Notes under the pieces: generated by a model
What the model saw: the letters and a program-made list of their open reading frames with translations, nothing else
What the model was told of the DNA's origin: nothing
Database searches by the model: none
Program-made: the position numbers and the translations under genes
NCBI GenBank assembly: GCA_018711815.1
Contig: DVHU01000036.1
Location: 1-37,968, forward strand
Length of the DNA: 37,968 nucleotides
Origin: Candidatus Egerieimonas intestinavium
GTDB taxonomy: Bacteria; Bacillota; Clostridia; Lachnospirales; Lachnospiraceae
Direction: 5' to 3'
Shown: in pieces, positions 31,966 through 37,968 of the stretch
Position numbering within the stretch: position 1 is the stretch's first letter
Layout: the number at the start of each line of letters is the position of its first letter

Positions 31966-33279
31966 TTATCTCTCATTCCACCCCTTTGCCGGATAAATCA
32001 GCTCCATGCCTGCGATGCTTTCCGGATAAATGGTATTCAGCTCACTATTCAGATACTGGATAATGATAGAGGAGCCATACTCATTCTGACCGTTTTCCGC
32101 ATACTTATATCCCTCCAGCCCAAAGGGATCCTGCTCCTTGGGAATATCAAGCCCCTCATGAAGGGCTTCCATAATGGCGTCGCCATCCGTAGAGCCGGCC
32201 TGGTTCGCCGCAATAGCCAGCAGATAGCCGTCCCACACAGAGGTAAGCGTATCGCCAATCAGGGTAATTCCTGTCTTCTCCTTAAACAGCCGCGCAATAT
32301 CCTGTGCCGCCGGATTGTCCATATCTGAGTTCCATCTGGATGTGGTCAGCACGTAATCGGAGTCATTTCCTAAATTTAGTGCGAAGTCCGAAGCCATAAA
32401 TCCGCCTCTCTGGCCGAACAGCATTTTCGGGAAATAATCCTGCTCCTTGAAGGCTGACATAAACAGAAGCGCGTCCGCAGCGTAGGAGCTCATCATAACC
32501 ACATCCGCATCGGCCTGCTTTAAGCGAAGCACCTCAGATGTCACGTTGGTAGCCTGGGCATTATAGGAAATATTCTCAACGATCTCATAGCCGTGAGCCT
32601 CAGCCGTAGCCTTTTCCACATTTGCGATATTCGTTCCAAATTCAGAGTCCTCGGATACAAGGGCCACTGTCTTGATCCCCGCGTCCTTCTCCTCATTCAG
32701 GTAATCCAGATAGCTGAAGGAATCCTCGATAAACAGATCGTCGCCCGGGAAGGAGCGCGCAAAGTAGTTATACCCCGCATCTGTCAGCGTCATAGAGGTT
32801 CCCTCGGAAATAATCGGGAAGCCGTATTTCTCCGCAGCCACCATGGCCGTTTTCGTCGTGGCGGAGGAGAAGTTTCCGCAAAGTCCGATTACCCCTTCCT
32901 CCGTATACAGCCGCTCCGCCTCGCTGAGCGCAACGTCGGCGCTGCTCTGGTCTCCTACAACGAACTCCACCTTTGCTCCTCCCAGATTCGGAAGTCCCTC
33001 GTCGGCCGCAAAGGGCAGATTGATATCCTCATGCTTGTTGTTGATAATATCCTCAAAAATATCCGCCAGGGCTTGACATTCTTGTCCTGCCTGCACGCCG
33101 GAGCCGGTAAAAGAAACCATCAAGCCAATTTTAATGGTATCCGGGTTTTCGCTCTCTCCGTCCTGCTTATTTACGGACTCTGCCGCCTCCTTTGTATCAC
33201 CTCCGCAGCCTGCCATAGAAAACATCATAGCAGCCACTAACCCCAATGCGATTAATTTTCTTAATTTTTTTATCTTCAT
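31966..33279 (-). CDS. Branched-chain-type ABC transporter substrate-binding lipoprotein
   Basis: A 437-residue lipoprotein with lipobox SMAGC (Cys25), an acidic linker, then a Leu/Ile/Val-binding-protein fold: TIKIGLMVSFTGSGVQAGQE at the start of lobe 1, KVEFVVGDQSSADVALSEAE, and a lobe 2 segment KTVALVSEDSEFGTNIA. This family (periplasmic_6) binds amino acids, but also amides, urea and aromatic acids. It is the best single clue to the operon's substrate but the ligand cannot be read from sequence alone. It is longer than LivK (about 370), mostly through the linker and a C-terminal extension. Confidence 0.92.
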   Translation of the reverse strand: MKIKKLRKLIALGLVAAMMFSMAGCGGDTKEAAESVNKQDGESENPDTIKIGLMVSFTGSGVQAGQECQALADIFEDIINNKHEDINLPFAADEGLPNLGGAKVEFVVGDQSSADVALSEAERLYTEEGVIGLCGNFSSATTKTAMVAAEKYGFPIISEGTSMTLTDAGYNYFARSFPGDDLFIEDSFSYLDYLNEEKDAGIKTVALVSEDSEFGTNIANVEKATAEAHGYEIVENISYNAQATNVTSEVLRLKQADADVVMMSSYAADALLFMSAFKEQDYFPKMLFGQRGGFMASDFALNLGNDSDYVLTTSRWNSDMDNPAAQDIARLFKEKTGITLIGDTLTSVWDGYLLAIAANQAGSTDGDAIMEALHEGLDIPKEQDPFGLEGYKYAENGQNEYGSSIIIQYLNSELNTIYPESIAGMELIYPAKGWNER

Positions 33280-33308
33280 ATGCTAACCCTCTCCTGATAT
33301 TTCAAGCG

Positions 33309-33341
33309 GTATCTGCCAGTCTCTGCCGTACTGGCAGATAC
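33309..33341 (-). promoter_or_regulatory. Intercistronic hairpin after the class V enzyme gene
   Basis: A perfect 11-bp stem, GTATCTGCCAG/CTGGCAGATAC with an 11-base loop, lies between the PLP enzyme and the binding-protein gene. It has no T-run, so it is more likely an mRNA-stabilising or processing element than a terminator. Confidence 0.55.
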
Positions 33342-33351
33342 TCTTATTTAC

Positions 33352-34638
33352 TCAAAGCGCCGCAATTTCTGCCGACACCTGAAGGAACCTGTCTATCTCT
33401 TCTTTGGAATTGCAGTGAATCGGGGATACCCGAATCACGCCATCCAGGCCAAAGGATTCCACAATTCTCTTGGAATAATGGCTGGGCGATTTGCGTTCAA
33501 ATACGTAAACGCCTCTTTTTACGTACTCCTTCACTGCCGAGGTCACATCCATGTTGTCAAAGGTAATCGGAAGGATAAAATCTCTCTGGGTCAAGTTCGG
33601 ATTGTCGCACTGTACTTTTAATCCCTTAATCTTGCGCAGTCCGGGAAGCTTTTCCGTCCCCTCCAGCGCGCGGTTCAAAAGCGCACGCTCGTGGAGCTCA
33701 ATCCTGTTCATTCCCTCTACAAAAAGCTCTCTCCTGTTTTGGCTGTCCAGATACTGTCCTCCCAGCCAACATACGTAATCAACGATCGCCGTAAAATTGG
33801 CGAACAGATGCGGCGCCGTGGATCCCAGCTCCCACTGCTCCAGGGGATAGCACAGGATTCTGTTGTGAGGCAGAACCGCGCATCGGTCAGATACCCATCC
33901 GATTCCCGATCCACGCAGACCGAAAAATTTGTAGGGAGCAAAATCCATGGCGTCAATTTCCAGCTCCTCCAGATCCACCGCCGCATGAGGAATATGCTGA
34001 ACTGCATCCACCACAATATAAATATCCGGTTTAATTCCTCTGGCCGCCTTCACAAAGGCGGGAATATCGTTCACCGCGCCAGTGATGTTGCAGGAATACA
34101 TGCAGCTTAAAAGCACCGTATCCTTGTCAACGAGCCTTTCCACCTCGGACACATCTATACCTCCTGTGGCAGGATTGCTCTGCATAACTCGCAGCTCCAG
34201 ATTGTACTTTTCCGCATAGTACTGCACTGAGTCGAAGCCCGATGGATGCTCCAGGCAGGATACCACCATATTTTTGCCGGGAATTGCTCCAGCAATAGCC
34301 CCGATAATGTTGAACATGGTTTGGGAAGCGGAGAGCATGGTAATAATCGATCCCTTCTCCGTTCCGAAAATTGTTTTTAAATCTCTGTAGCCGTTCTCAA
34401 CGAAGGTTCCCTGAATGTCCGCCTGCTGTTGATGCCGTCCCGGGCAATCTGGATGCGTGTCAACTCCTACGGCGTCCACACACGCCTTCAATCTCAGAGA
34501 GCCGCCGGAATTTTCAAAAAAAATTCTCTCACCAAAGTCATCATGATCTATATTGCAGAAGCGATCTCTTACCTGCTTCTGAATTTCATCAGAAAACATC
34601 AAGCCCTGAGGATAATCATCAGGATTTATAATTCCCAT
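33352..34638 (-). CDS. Class V aminotransferase / cysteine-desulfurase-like PLP enzyme
   Basis: A 428-residue fold type I PLP enzyme. The cofactor lysine is Lys237 (FAPYKFFG); Asp211 and Gln214-His215 (VVDAVQHIPH) form the usual PLP contacts. The closing RVSPIHCNSKEEIDRFL is typical of the SufS/kynureninase-like branch (TIGR01976, VC1184-type) that includes aminotransferases, desulfurases, lyases and epimerases. With alanine dehydrogenase upstream, a role in removing an amino group or cleaving a C-N or C-S bond of the imported compound is plausible. It starts 14 bases after the M29-like gene. Confidence 0.88.
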   Translation of the reverse strand: MGIINPDDYPQGLMFSDEIQKQVRDRFCNIDHDDFGERIFFENSGGSLRLKACVDAVGVDTHPDCPGRHQQQADIQGTFVENGYRDLKTIFGTEKGSIITMLSASQTMFNIIGAIAGAIPGKNMVVSCLEHPSGFDSVQYYAEKYNLELRVMQSNPATGGIDVSEVERLVDKDTVLLSCMYSCNITGAVNDIPAFVKAARGIKPDIYIVVDAVQHIPHAAVDLEELEIDAMDFAPYKFFGLRGSGIGWVSDRCAVLPHNRILCYPLEQWELGSTAPHLFANFTAIVDYVCWLGGQYLDSQNRRELFVEGMNRIELHERALLNRALEGTEKLPGLRKIKGLKVQCDNPNLTQRDFILPITFDNMDVTSAVKEYVKRGVYVFERKSPSHYSKRIVESFGLDGVIRVSPIHCNSKEEIDRFLQVSAEIAAL

Positions 34639-34652
34639 TGTTATTGGCCTCC

Positions 34653-35663
34653 TTATTTTTTATCGGGATCAAGAATCGTCCCCTTAATAAATTCATCCGC
34701 CAGCTTACCATTCTCAAGAATCACTCTGCCGTCTACCTTCAGGGTCGGATTCTTAAATACGCAGTCCAGATGAGACGCACAGCAGTTGCTTCCCGCAAAG
34801 CCTCTGTCGTCGCCCACTCCAAAGTGTACGGTTCCGTAGCAGCCCTCGTCCTCCAGCATCCGCCCTGTCAGTTCGCAGGCCGGATTCATGCCGATACCGA
34901 TCTCTCCGATATGGAACGGCTCTCTGTTTTTGTAGGTCACGCTCAGATCATCGAGAATCTTCCGGAAAATTTCCGCCTGCTTTCCACCGGAAATTTTCAC
35001 AATCTTGCTTCCCTTAATGTCAAAACGAATGGGCTCTTCAATCAGTCCCAGCAACGGATGGGGAATCGAACCGTCTATGTAAGCAACGCCCTCCATCGTC
35101 CCATCATTAGCTCCGATTGCACACTCGATATCCGGCGGCGAGGAGGACTGTCCCGGCACAATGCTGCGCCCGTACTGGGGAAGATTAGTTCTTCCGGTAA
35201 TTCTCGCCGTCACATGCGTTCCCAGGGGCGTAGTGATCTCCACCACATCTCCCTCATATGCCTTTGCCACACGGTCCATAACCTCTCCCATGCCTATAAA
35301 ATCCGCATACAGTCCGCCGCTCTCCAGCATACGCTGGTCAAAATCCGAACAGTTCAGATCCCTTGCGCCCTGGGCGCAGGCGTTACGCTTGGCGTCCGTA
35401 GAGGAAATGGAGAAGGTGGTAGGACGGAAGATAACGTCCGCCGCCATCATGGCCGCCGCCACAAGCGCCGTGGGCTCCTCGCCGTGAGTGGTCTGTTTCG
35501 GCATCATAATCAGGCTTCTCTCCGGATATTCCTCCGCTGCATCCCACAAAGCCTGTGCGATTGGCAGGGCATCCGGATCCGTGATAATCAGAATCTTTTC
35601 GTCCTTCTTACACTGCGCGCATACATCCAGAAGTGTTTGGCACGCTTTGTAAATCTTCTTCAT
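34653..35663 (-). CDS. M29 aminopeptidase/NicX-like metalloprotein
   Basis: A 336-residue protein with the layout of the aminopeptidase T (M29)-related group that also includes the 2,5-dihydroxypyridine dioxygenase NicX. The C-terminal metal-ligand motifs are visible: Glu in GEIGIGMNP, His in TVHFGVGDDRG and the His/Asp in HLDCVFKNPTL. ATG 35663 is preferred; an in-frame GTG at 35675 overlaps the Shine-Dalgarno sequence AGGAG. The family name predicts either peptide hydrolysis or ring opening, and sequence reading alone cannot decide. In this operon an amide/peptide-cleaving first step on the imported compound is attractive but unproven. Confidence 0.82.
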   Translation of the reverse strand: MKKIYKACQTLLDVCAQCKKDEKILIITDPDALPIAQALWDAAEEYPERSLIMMPKQTTHGEEPTALVAAAMMAADVIFRPTTFSISSTDAKRNACAQGARDLNCSDFDQRMLESGGLYADFIGMGEVMDRVAKAYEGDVVEITTPLGTHVTARITGRTNLPQYGRSIVPGQSSSPPDIECAIGANDGTMEGVAYIDGSIPHPLLGLIEEPIRFDIKGSKIVKISGGKQAEIFRKILDDLSVTYKNREPFHIGEIGIGMNPACELTGRMLEDEGCYGTVHFGVGDDRGFAGSNCCASHLDCVFKNPTLKVDGRVILENGKLADEFIKGTILDPDKK

Positions 35664-35718
35664 ACTCTTCTTCACTCCTTTTGTTTATTTTTTACTTAGC
35701 GCCTTCACAGCGCCAGAA

Positions 35719-35734
35719 CCCGTATAGTTACGGG
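35719..35734 (-). repeat. Hairpin between alanine dehydrogenase and the M29-like gene
   Basis: CCCGTA-TAGT-TACGGG, extended outward by AGAA/TTCT with a one-base bulge, lies in the 117-base gap after the alanine dehydrogenase gene. There is no T-run. The gap otherwise contains smaller GC-rich stems and no gene. Confidence 0.45.
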
Positions 35735-35792
35735 ATTCTTTCCTCGTAAGCCGGCTCTGCCGGTCTGGGGCCTGCATCCCCCGGAATCGCTG

Positions 35793-36911
35793 CTATTTGC
35801 ACAGCGTTCTCGGATCGGTATAAGTGTAGCAGTCAAAGCTGTCCGCCACGTTTTTGCATGTCAGTCGTCCATCGTAGGTATTCACCGCCGAATAAAGCAC
35901 CTCATTCTCCCGGCAGGCCCTCTCCAGCCCCTTGCCCGCAATCTGCAGGCCGTATGCCACGGTAGCGTTTGTGAGCGCAATCGTGGCTGTGCGCGGAACA
36001 GCTCCCGGCATATTTCCTACGCAGTAATGCACTACTCCATCCTCGACATAAACGGGATTATCATGGTAGGTCACTCTGGTCGTCTCGCCGCAGCCGCCCT
36101 GATCCACCGCCACGTCTACAAATACAGCTCCCAGCTTCATTTCCTTTAAATATTTTTTCTTAAAAATCTTCGGCGCGCTCTTTCCCGGGATCAACACACA
36201 GCCAATAACCAAATCCGCCTCCTTCACCGCCTTCTCAATATTGGCATCTGTGGACATAAGCGTCTGGATTCTCGCACCGAAAATATCATCCAGATACGCC
36301 AGGCGTTGAATATTGATGTCCAGAATGGTGACATTCGCACCCATTCCCACAGCTATCTTGCAGGCATTGGTTCCCACGGAGCCGCCTCCTAAGATAACTA
36401 CGTTTGCCTTCGGCGTTCCCGGCACTCCTGCCAGCAAAATCCCCTCTCCTCCACAATGCTTTTCCAGATATTTGGCCCCCTCCTGCACGCTCAGCCGGCC
36501 TGCAATCTGGCTCATGGGGGCAAGCAGCGGAATAGATCCGTTTTTCTCTATGAGCGTCTCATAAGCCACCGCTTTCACCTTCCCGGCCAGAAGAGCATCC
36601 GTCTGAGGCTTGTCTGCGGCCAAATGCAGATAGGTATAAAGAATCAGATTTTCGTGGAAAAGCGGATATTCCGCCGGAAGCGGCTCCTTCACCTTAATCA
36701 TCATCTCCGCCTTGTCCCATACCTCTTTGGCAGTGTCCAGCATAGCTGCGCCTGCCGCCTCATACTCCGCATCCGTGAAGCCGCTTCCCAGGCCGGCTCC
36801 CCTTTCGATATAGACCTCATGTCCCCGGATCCGGTACTCCTTCACATTGTCGGGAGTCATTCCCACACGAAATTCATTGTTTTTGATTTCTTTTACGCAT
36901 CCGACCCTCAT
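35793..36911 (-). CDS. ald: Alanine dehydrogenase
   Basis: A 372-residue NAD-dependent enzyme interconverting L-alanine with pyruvate, ammonia and NADH. The pyruvate-binding and catalytic residues Lys75 (IKVKEPL) and His96 (TYLHLA) sit at canonical positions. The cofactor loop GGGSVGTNA and the C-terminal VGNMPGAVPRTAT signature are present. In the operon it could regenerate pyruvate as amino acceptor for the class V PLP enzyme and release ammonium. It is 28 bases after the shikimate-dehydrogenase-like gene. Confidence 0.96.
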   Translation of the reverse strand: MRVGCVKEIKNNEFRVGMTPDNVKEYRIRGHEVYIERGAGLGSGFTDAEYEAAGAAMLDTAKEVWDKAEMMIKVKEPLPAEYPLFHENLILYTYLHLAADKPQTDALLAGKVKAVAYETLIEKNGSIPLLAPMSQIAGRLSVQEGAKYLEKHCGGEGILLAGVPGTPKANVVILGGGSVGTNACKIAVGMGANVTILDINIQRLAYLDDIFGARIQTLMSTDANIEKAVKEADLVIGCVLIPGKSAPKIFKKKYLKEMKLGAVFVDVAVDQGGCGETTRVTYHDNPVYVEDGVVHYCVGNMPGAVPRTATIALTNATVAYGLQIAGKGLERACRENEVLYSAVNTYDGRLTCKNVADSFDCYTYTDPRTLCK

Positions 36912-36939
36912 CCTCTTTTTTCCTCCTGTTTATCCTGGT

Positions 36940-37893
36940 CTAATTTTCCTGTTGGCTTTGCAGCCCGAAATAGCGGTATACATTTTCCCTTGACTTCTCT
37001 ACCGATTCCGCCGAGGGCCGGAAGCCAAAGCAAAATTCAAATATTTCATTCAGCTGGCCGAGCATCATATCTACTCCGTATATCATTTTGTGTCCGTTGG
37101 CCTTTGCCCTTGCGGCAAATTTTGTCAAGGGCGGATTCACAATATTCTCCATAACCACCGCCTCCGGCTTCAGCTTGTCGATAAAGCCCAAATACTCGTA
37201 ATCTGCCGGGAATCCAAACAGCCCCTGGGGCGTCGCCTGCATCAGAAGGTCAGTCTGAGCTGCCGCTCGATCCAGGTTTTCGGTGGTGTACGGAAGATAC
37301 TCAATCTCCATAGAGGTATGCTGGCGCACCGTGTCAATCAGCTTCTGCGCTCTGTCTGCGGAGCGATTAATCAGCGTAACCTTCGCTGCTTTGTGCTCCG
37401 CCATACACAGCAGGATAACCCCTACAATGCTGCCGGCGCCGATAATTGTCACGTGCATTCCCTTCACATCGACGCCGGCGCCCAGGATAGCCGCCATATT
37501 TCCCTTTCCGTCAAAGCCGGCGCCATGCAGCTTTCCATCCTCGTCCACCCGAACCGCATTTACCGAATTGAAGATTCGGGAATGTTCTTCTACCACATCC
37601 AGATACGGGATGATTGCCGACTTATGGGGCATGGTAATCGTAAAGTGTCTCATACCCAGAGTTTTGAATGCTTTCACAAAATCTCCCAGCCCACCCTCCG
37701 GAATCTCTACCGGCCACATGATTTCATCTATGCCGTTTCCCTCAAAAAGCGGATTGTACCCGTAGGAGCCGCTGCTCTGTCCCATCGGGCATCCGATCAT
37801 CGGAAACAGCTTTGTGTTCATCGTAAATGACAGGTGTCTGTCCACATCAATATTCATCGCCATACTTCTGTCGAGCGCTCCTTTTCTCGACAT
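36940..37893 (-). CDS. Shikimate/quinate dehydrogenase-like oxidoreductase with altered substrate site
   Basis: A 317-residue AroE-family protein. The catalytic lysine is kept (ITMPHKS, Lys91), as are NSVNA (Asn112) and the aspartate of the GxNTDGxG region (GAGFDGKGN, Asp128). The shikimate-carboxylate motif S-x-S-P is instead QSSGSYGYN, and the Asn-Thr before Asp128 is Gly-Phe. A nucleotide loop follows (IIGAGSIVGV). The C-terminus has GVDMMLGQ in place of the usual GxxMLxxQ. This suggests oxidation of a related polyol or quinate-like compound rather than shikimate synthesis. It is the first gene of the operon; GGAAGGTG precedes the ATG. Residues before about 27 may not be conserved. Confidence 0.88.
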   Translation of the reverse strand: MSRKGALDRSMAMNIDVDRHLSFTMNTKLFPMIGCPMGQSSGSYGYNPLFEGNGIDEIMWPVEIPEGGLGDFVKAFKTLGMRHFTITMPHKSAIIPYLDVVEEHSRIFNSVNAVRVDEDGKLHGAGFDGKGNMAAILGAGVDVKGMHVTIIGAGSIVGVILLCMAEHKAAKVTLINRSADRAQKLIDTVRQHTSMEIEYLPYTTENLDRAAAQTDLLMQATPQGLFGFPADYEYLGFIDKLKPEAVVMENIVNPPLTKFAARAKANGHKMIYGVDMMLGQLNEIFEFCFGFRPSAESVEKSRENVYRYFGLQSQQEN

Positions 37894-37923
37894 TTCACCT
37901 TCCTTTCTTCGATATTTTTTCGT

Positions 37924-37952
37924 ATTTATATTTTTTCAAAAAAAATATAAAT
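37924..37952. promoter_or_regulatory. AT-only palindrome upstream of the long operon
   Basis: ATTTATATTTTTT (37924-37936) is the reverse complement of the facing 13 bases, centred on one C. It lies about 30 bases before the first gene of the operon. On the minus strand TTGATT and TATAAA boxes with a long 19-base spacer overlap it. It may be the operator/promoter of the operon; the regulator would lie outside the window. Confidence 0.35.
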
Positions 37953-37968
37953 CAATATTATTCAAAAT

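Noticed and set aside
23499-37893. Long operon as a biosynthetic gene cluster for a natural product
   Set aside because: AroE-like, PLP and SDR enzymes could suggest this, but there is no NRPS, PKS, ligase, glycosyltransferase or exporter, and the only transporter is an importer.

Overview
The window reads as chromosomal DNA of an anaerobic, spore-forming Firmicute, most likely a Lachnospiraceae-type clostridium. This is inferred from a SpoIIID gene, a long-form HPF, a lysine riboswitch on dapA-dapB, a eukaryote-type HisA, many Gly/Ala-rich lipoproteins, sigma-A promoters with TG-extended -10 boxes, and medium G+C with CTG/GGC-rich codons. No rRNA, tRNA, CRISPR array, insertion sequence or prophage was seen.

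Left part (1-23.1 kb) is mostly housekeeping and mostly on the minus strand: guaA, a MATE exporter, a small lipoprotein, spoIIID, a plus-strand phosphoribosyltransferase, an M20 amidohydrolase with an AbgT transporter, an NSS-type sodium symporter, a lipoprotein FKBP/trigger-factor-like foldase, a deacetylase-fold membrane protein that lacks its metal ligands, a plus-strand small membrane protein, secA, hpf, hisA, a lipoprotein with an 11-residue repeat, dapB and dapA under a lysine riboswitch, a two-OB-fold SSB, and plus-strand typA. Most units have a recognisable promoter and an intrinsic terminator, so the operons are short.

Right part (23.5-37.9 kb) is one very long minus-strand operon of fourteen genes with tight spacing and several start/stop overlaps. 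In order of transcription: a shikimate-dehydrogenase-like enzyme, alanine dehydrogenase, an M29/NicX-like metalloprotein, a class V PLP enzyme, a branched-chain-amino-acid-type ABC importer (binding protein, two permeases, two ATPases), an SDR dehydrogenase, a xylose-isomerase-like TIM barrel, a cytoplasmic beta-propeller-like protein, a four-carbon acid sugar kinase (DUF1537) and a D-2-hydroxyacid dehydrogenase. It looks like an importer-plus-catabolism locus for a nitrogen-containing polyhydroxylated acid or conjugate: the amino group would leave through the PLP enzyme and alanine dehydrogenase, and the carbon skeleton through oxidation, isomerisation and phosphorylation. The substrate is not evident.

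The most striking non-coding finding is two separate loci with the layout of TxpA/RatA- or BsrG/SR4-type type I toxin-antitoxin modules: one at the left edge (about 105-473) and one between typA and the long operon (about 23126-23464). Each encodes a tiny hydrophobic peptide with a basic tail, and each has a convergent antisense RNA with its own near-consensus promoter and its own intrinsic terminator, which overlaps the 3' end of the toxin message. Both leaders carry C-rich sequence able to mask the toxin's ribosome binding site.
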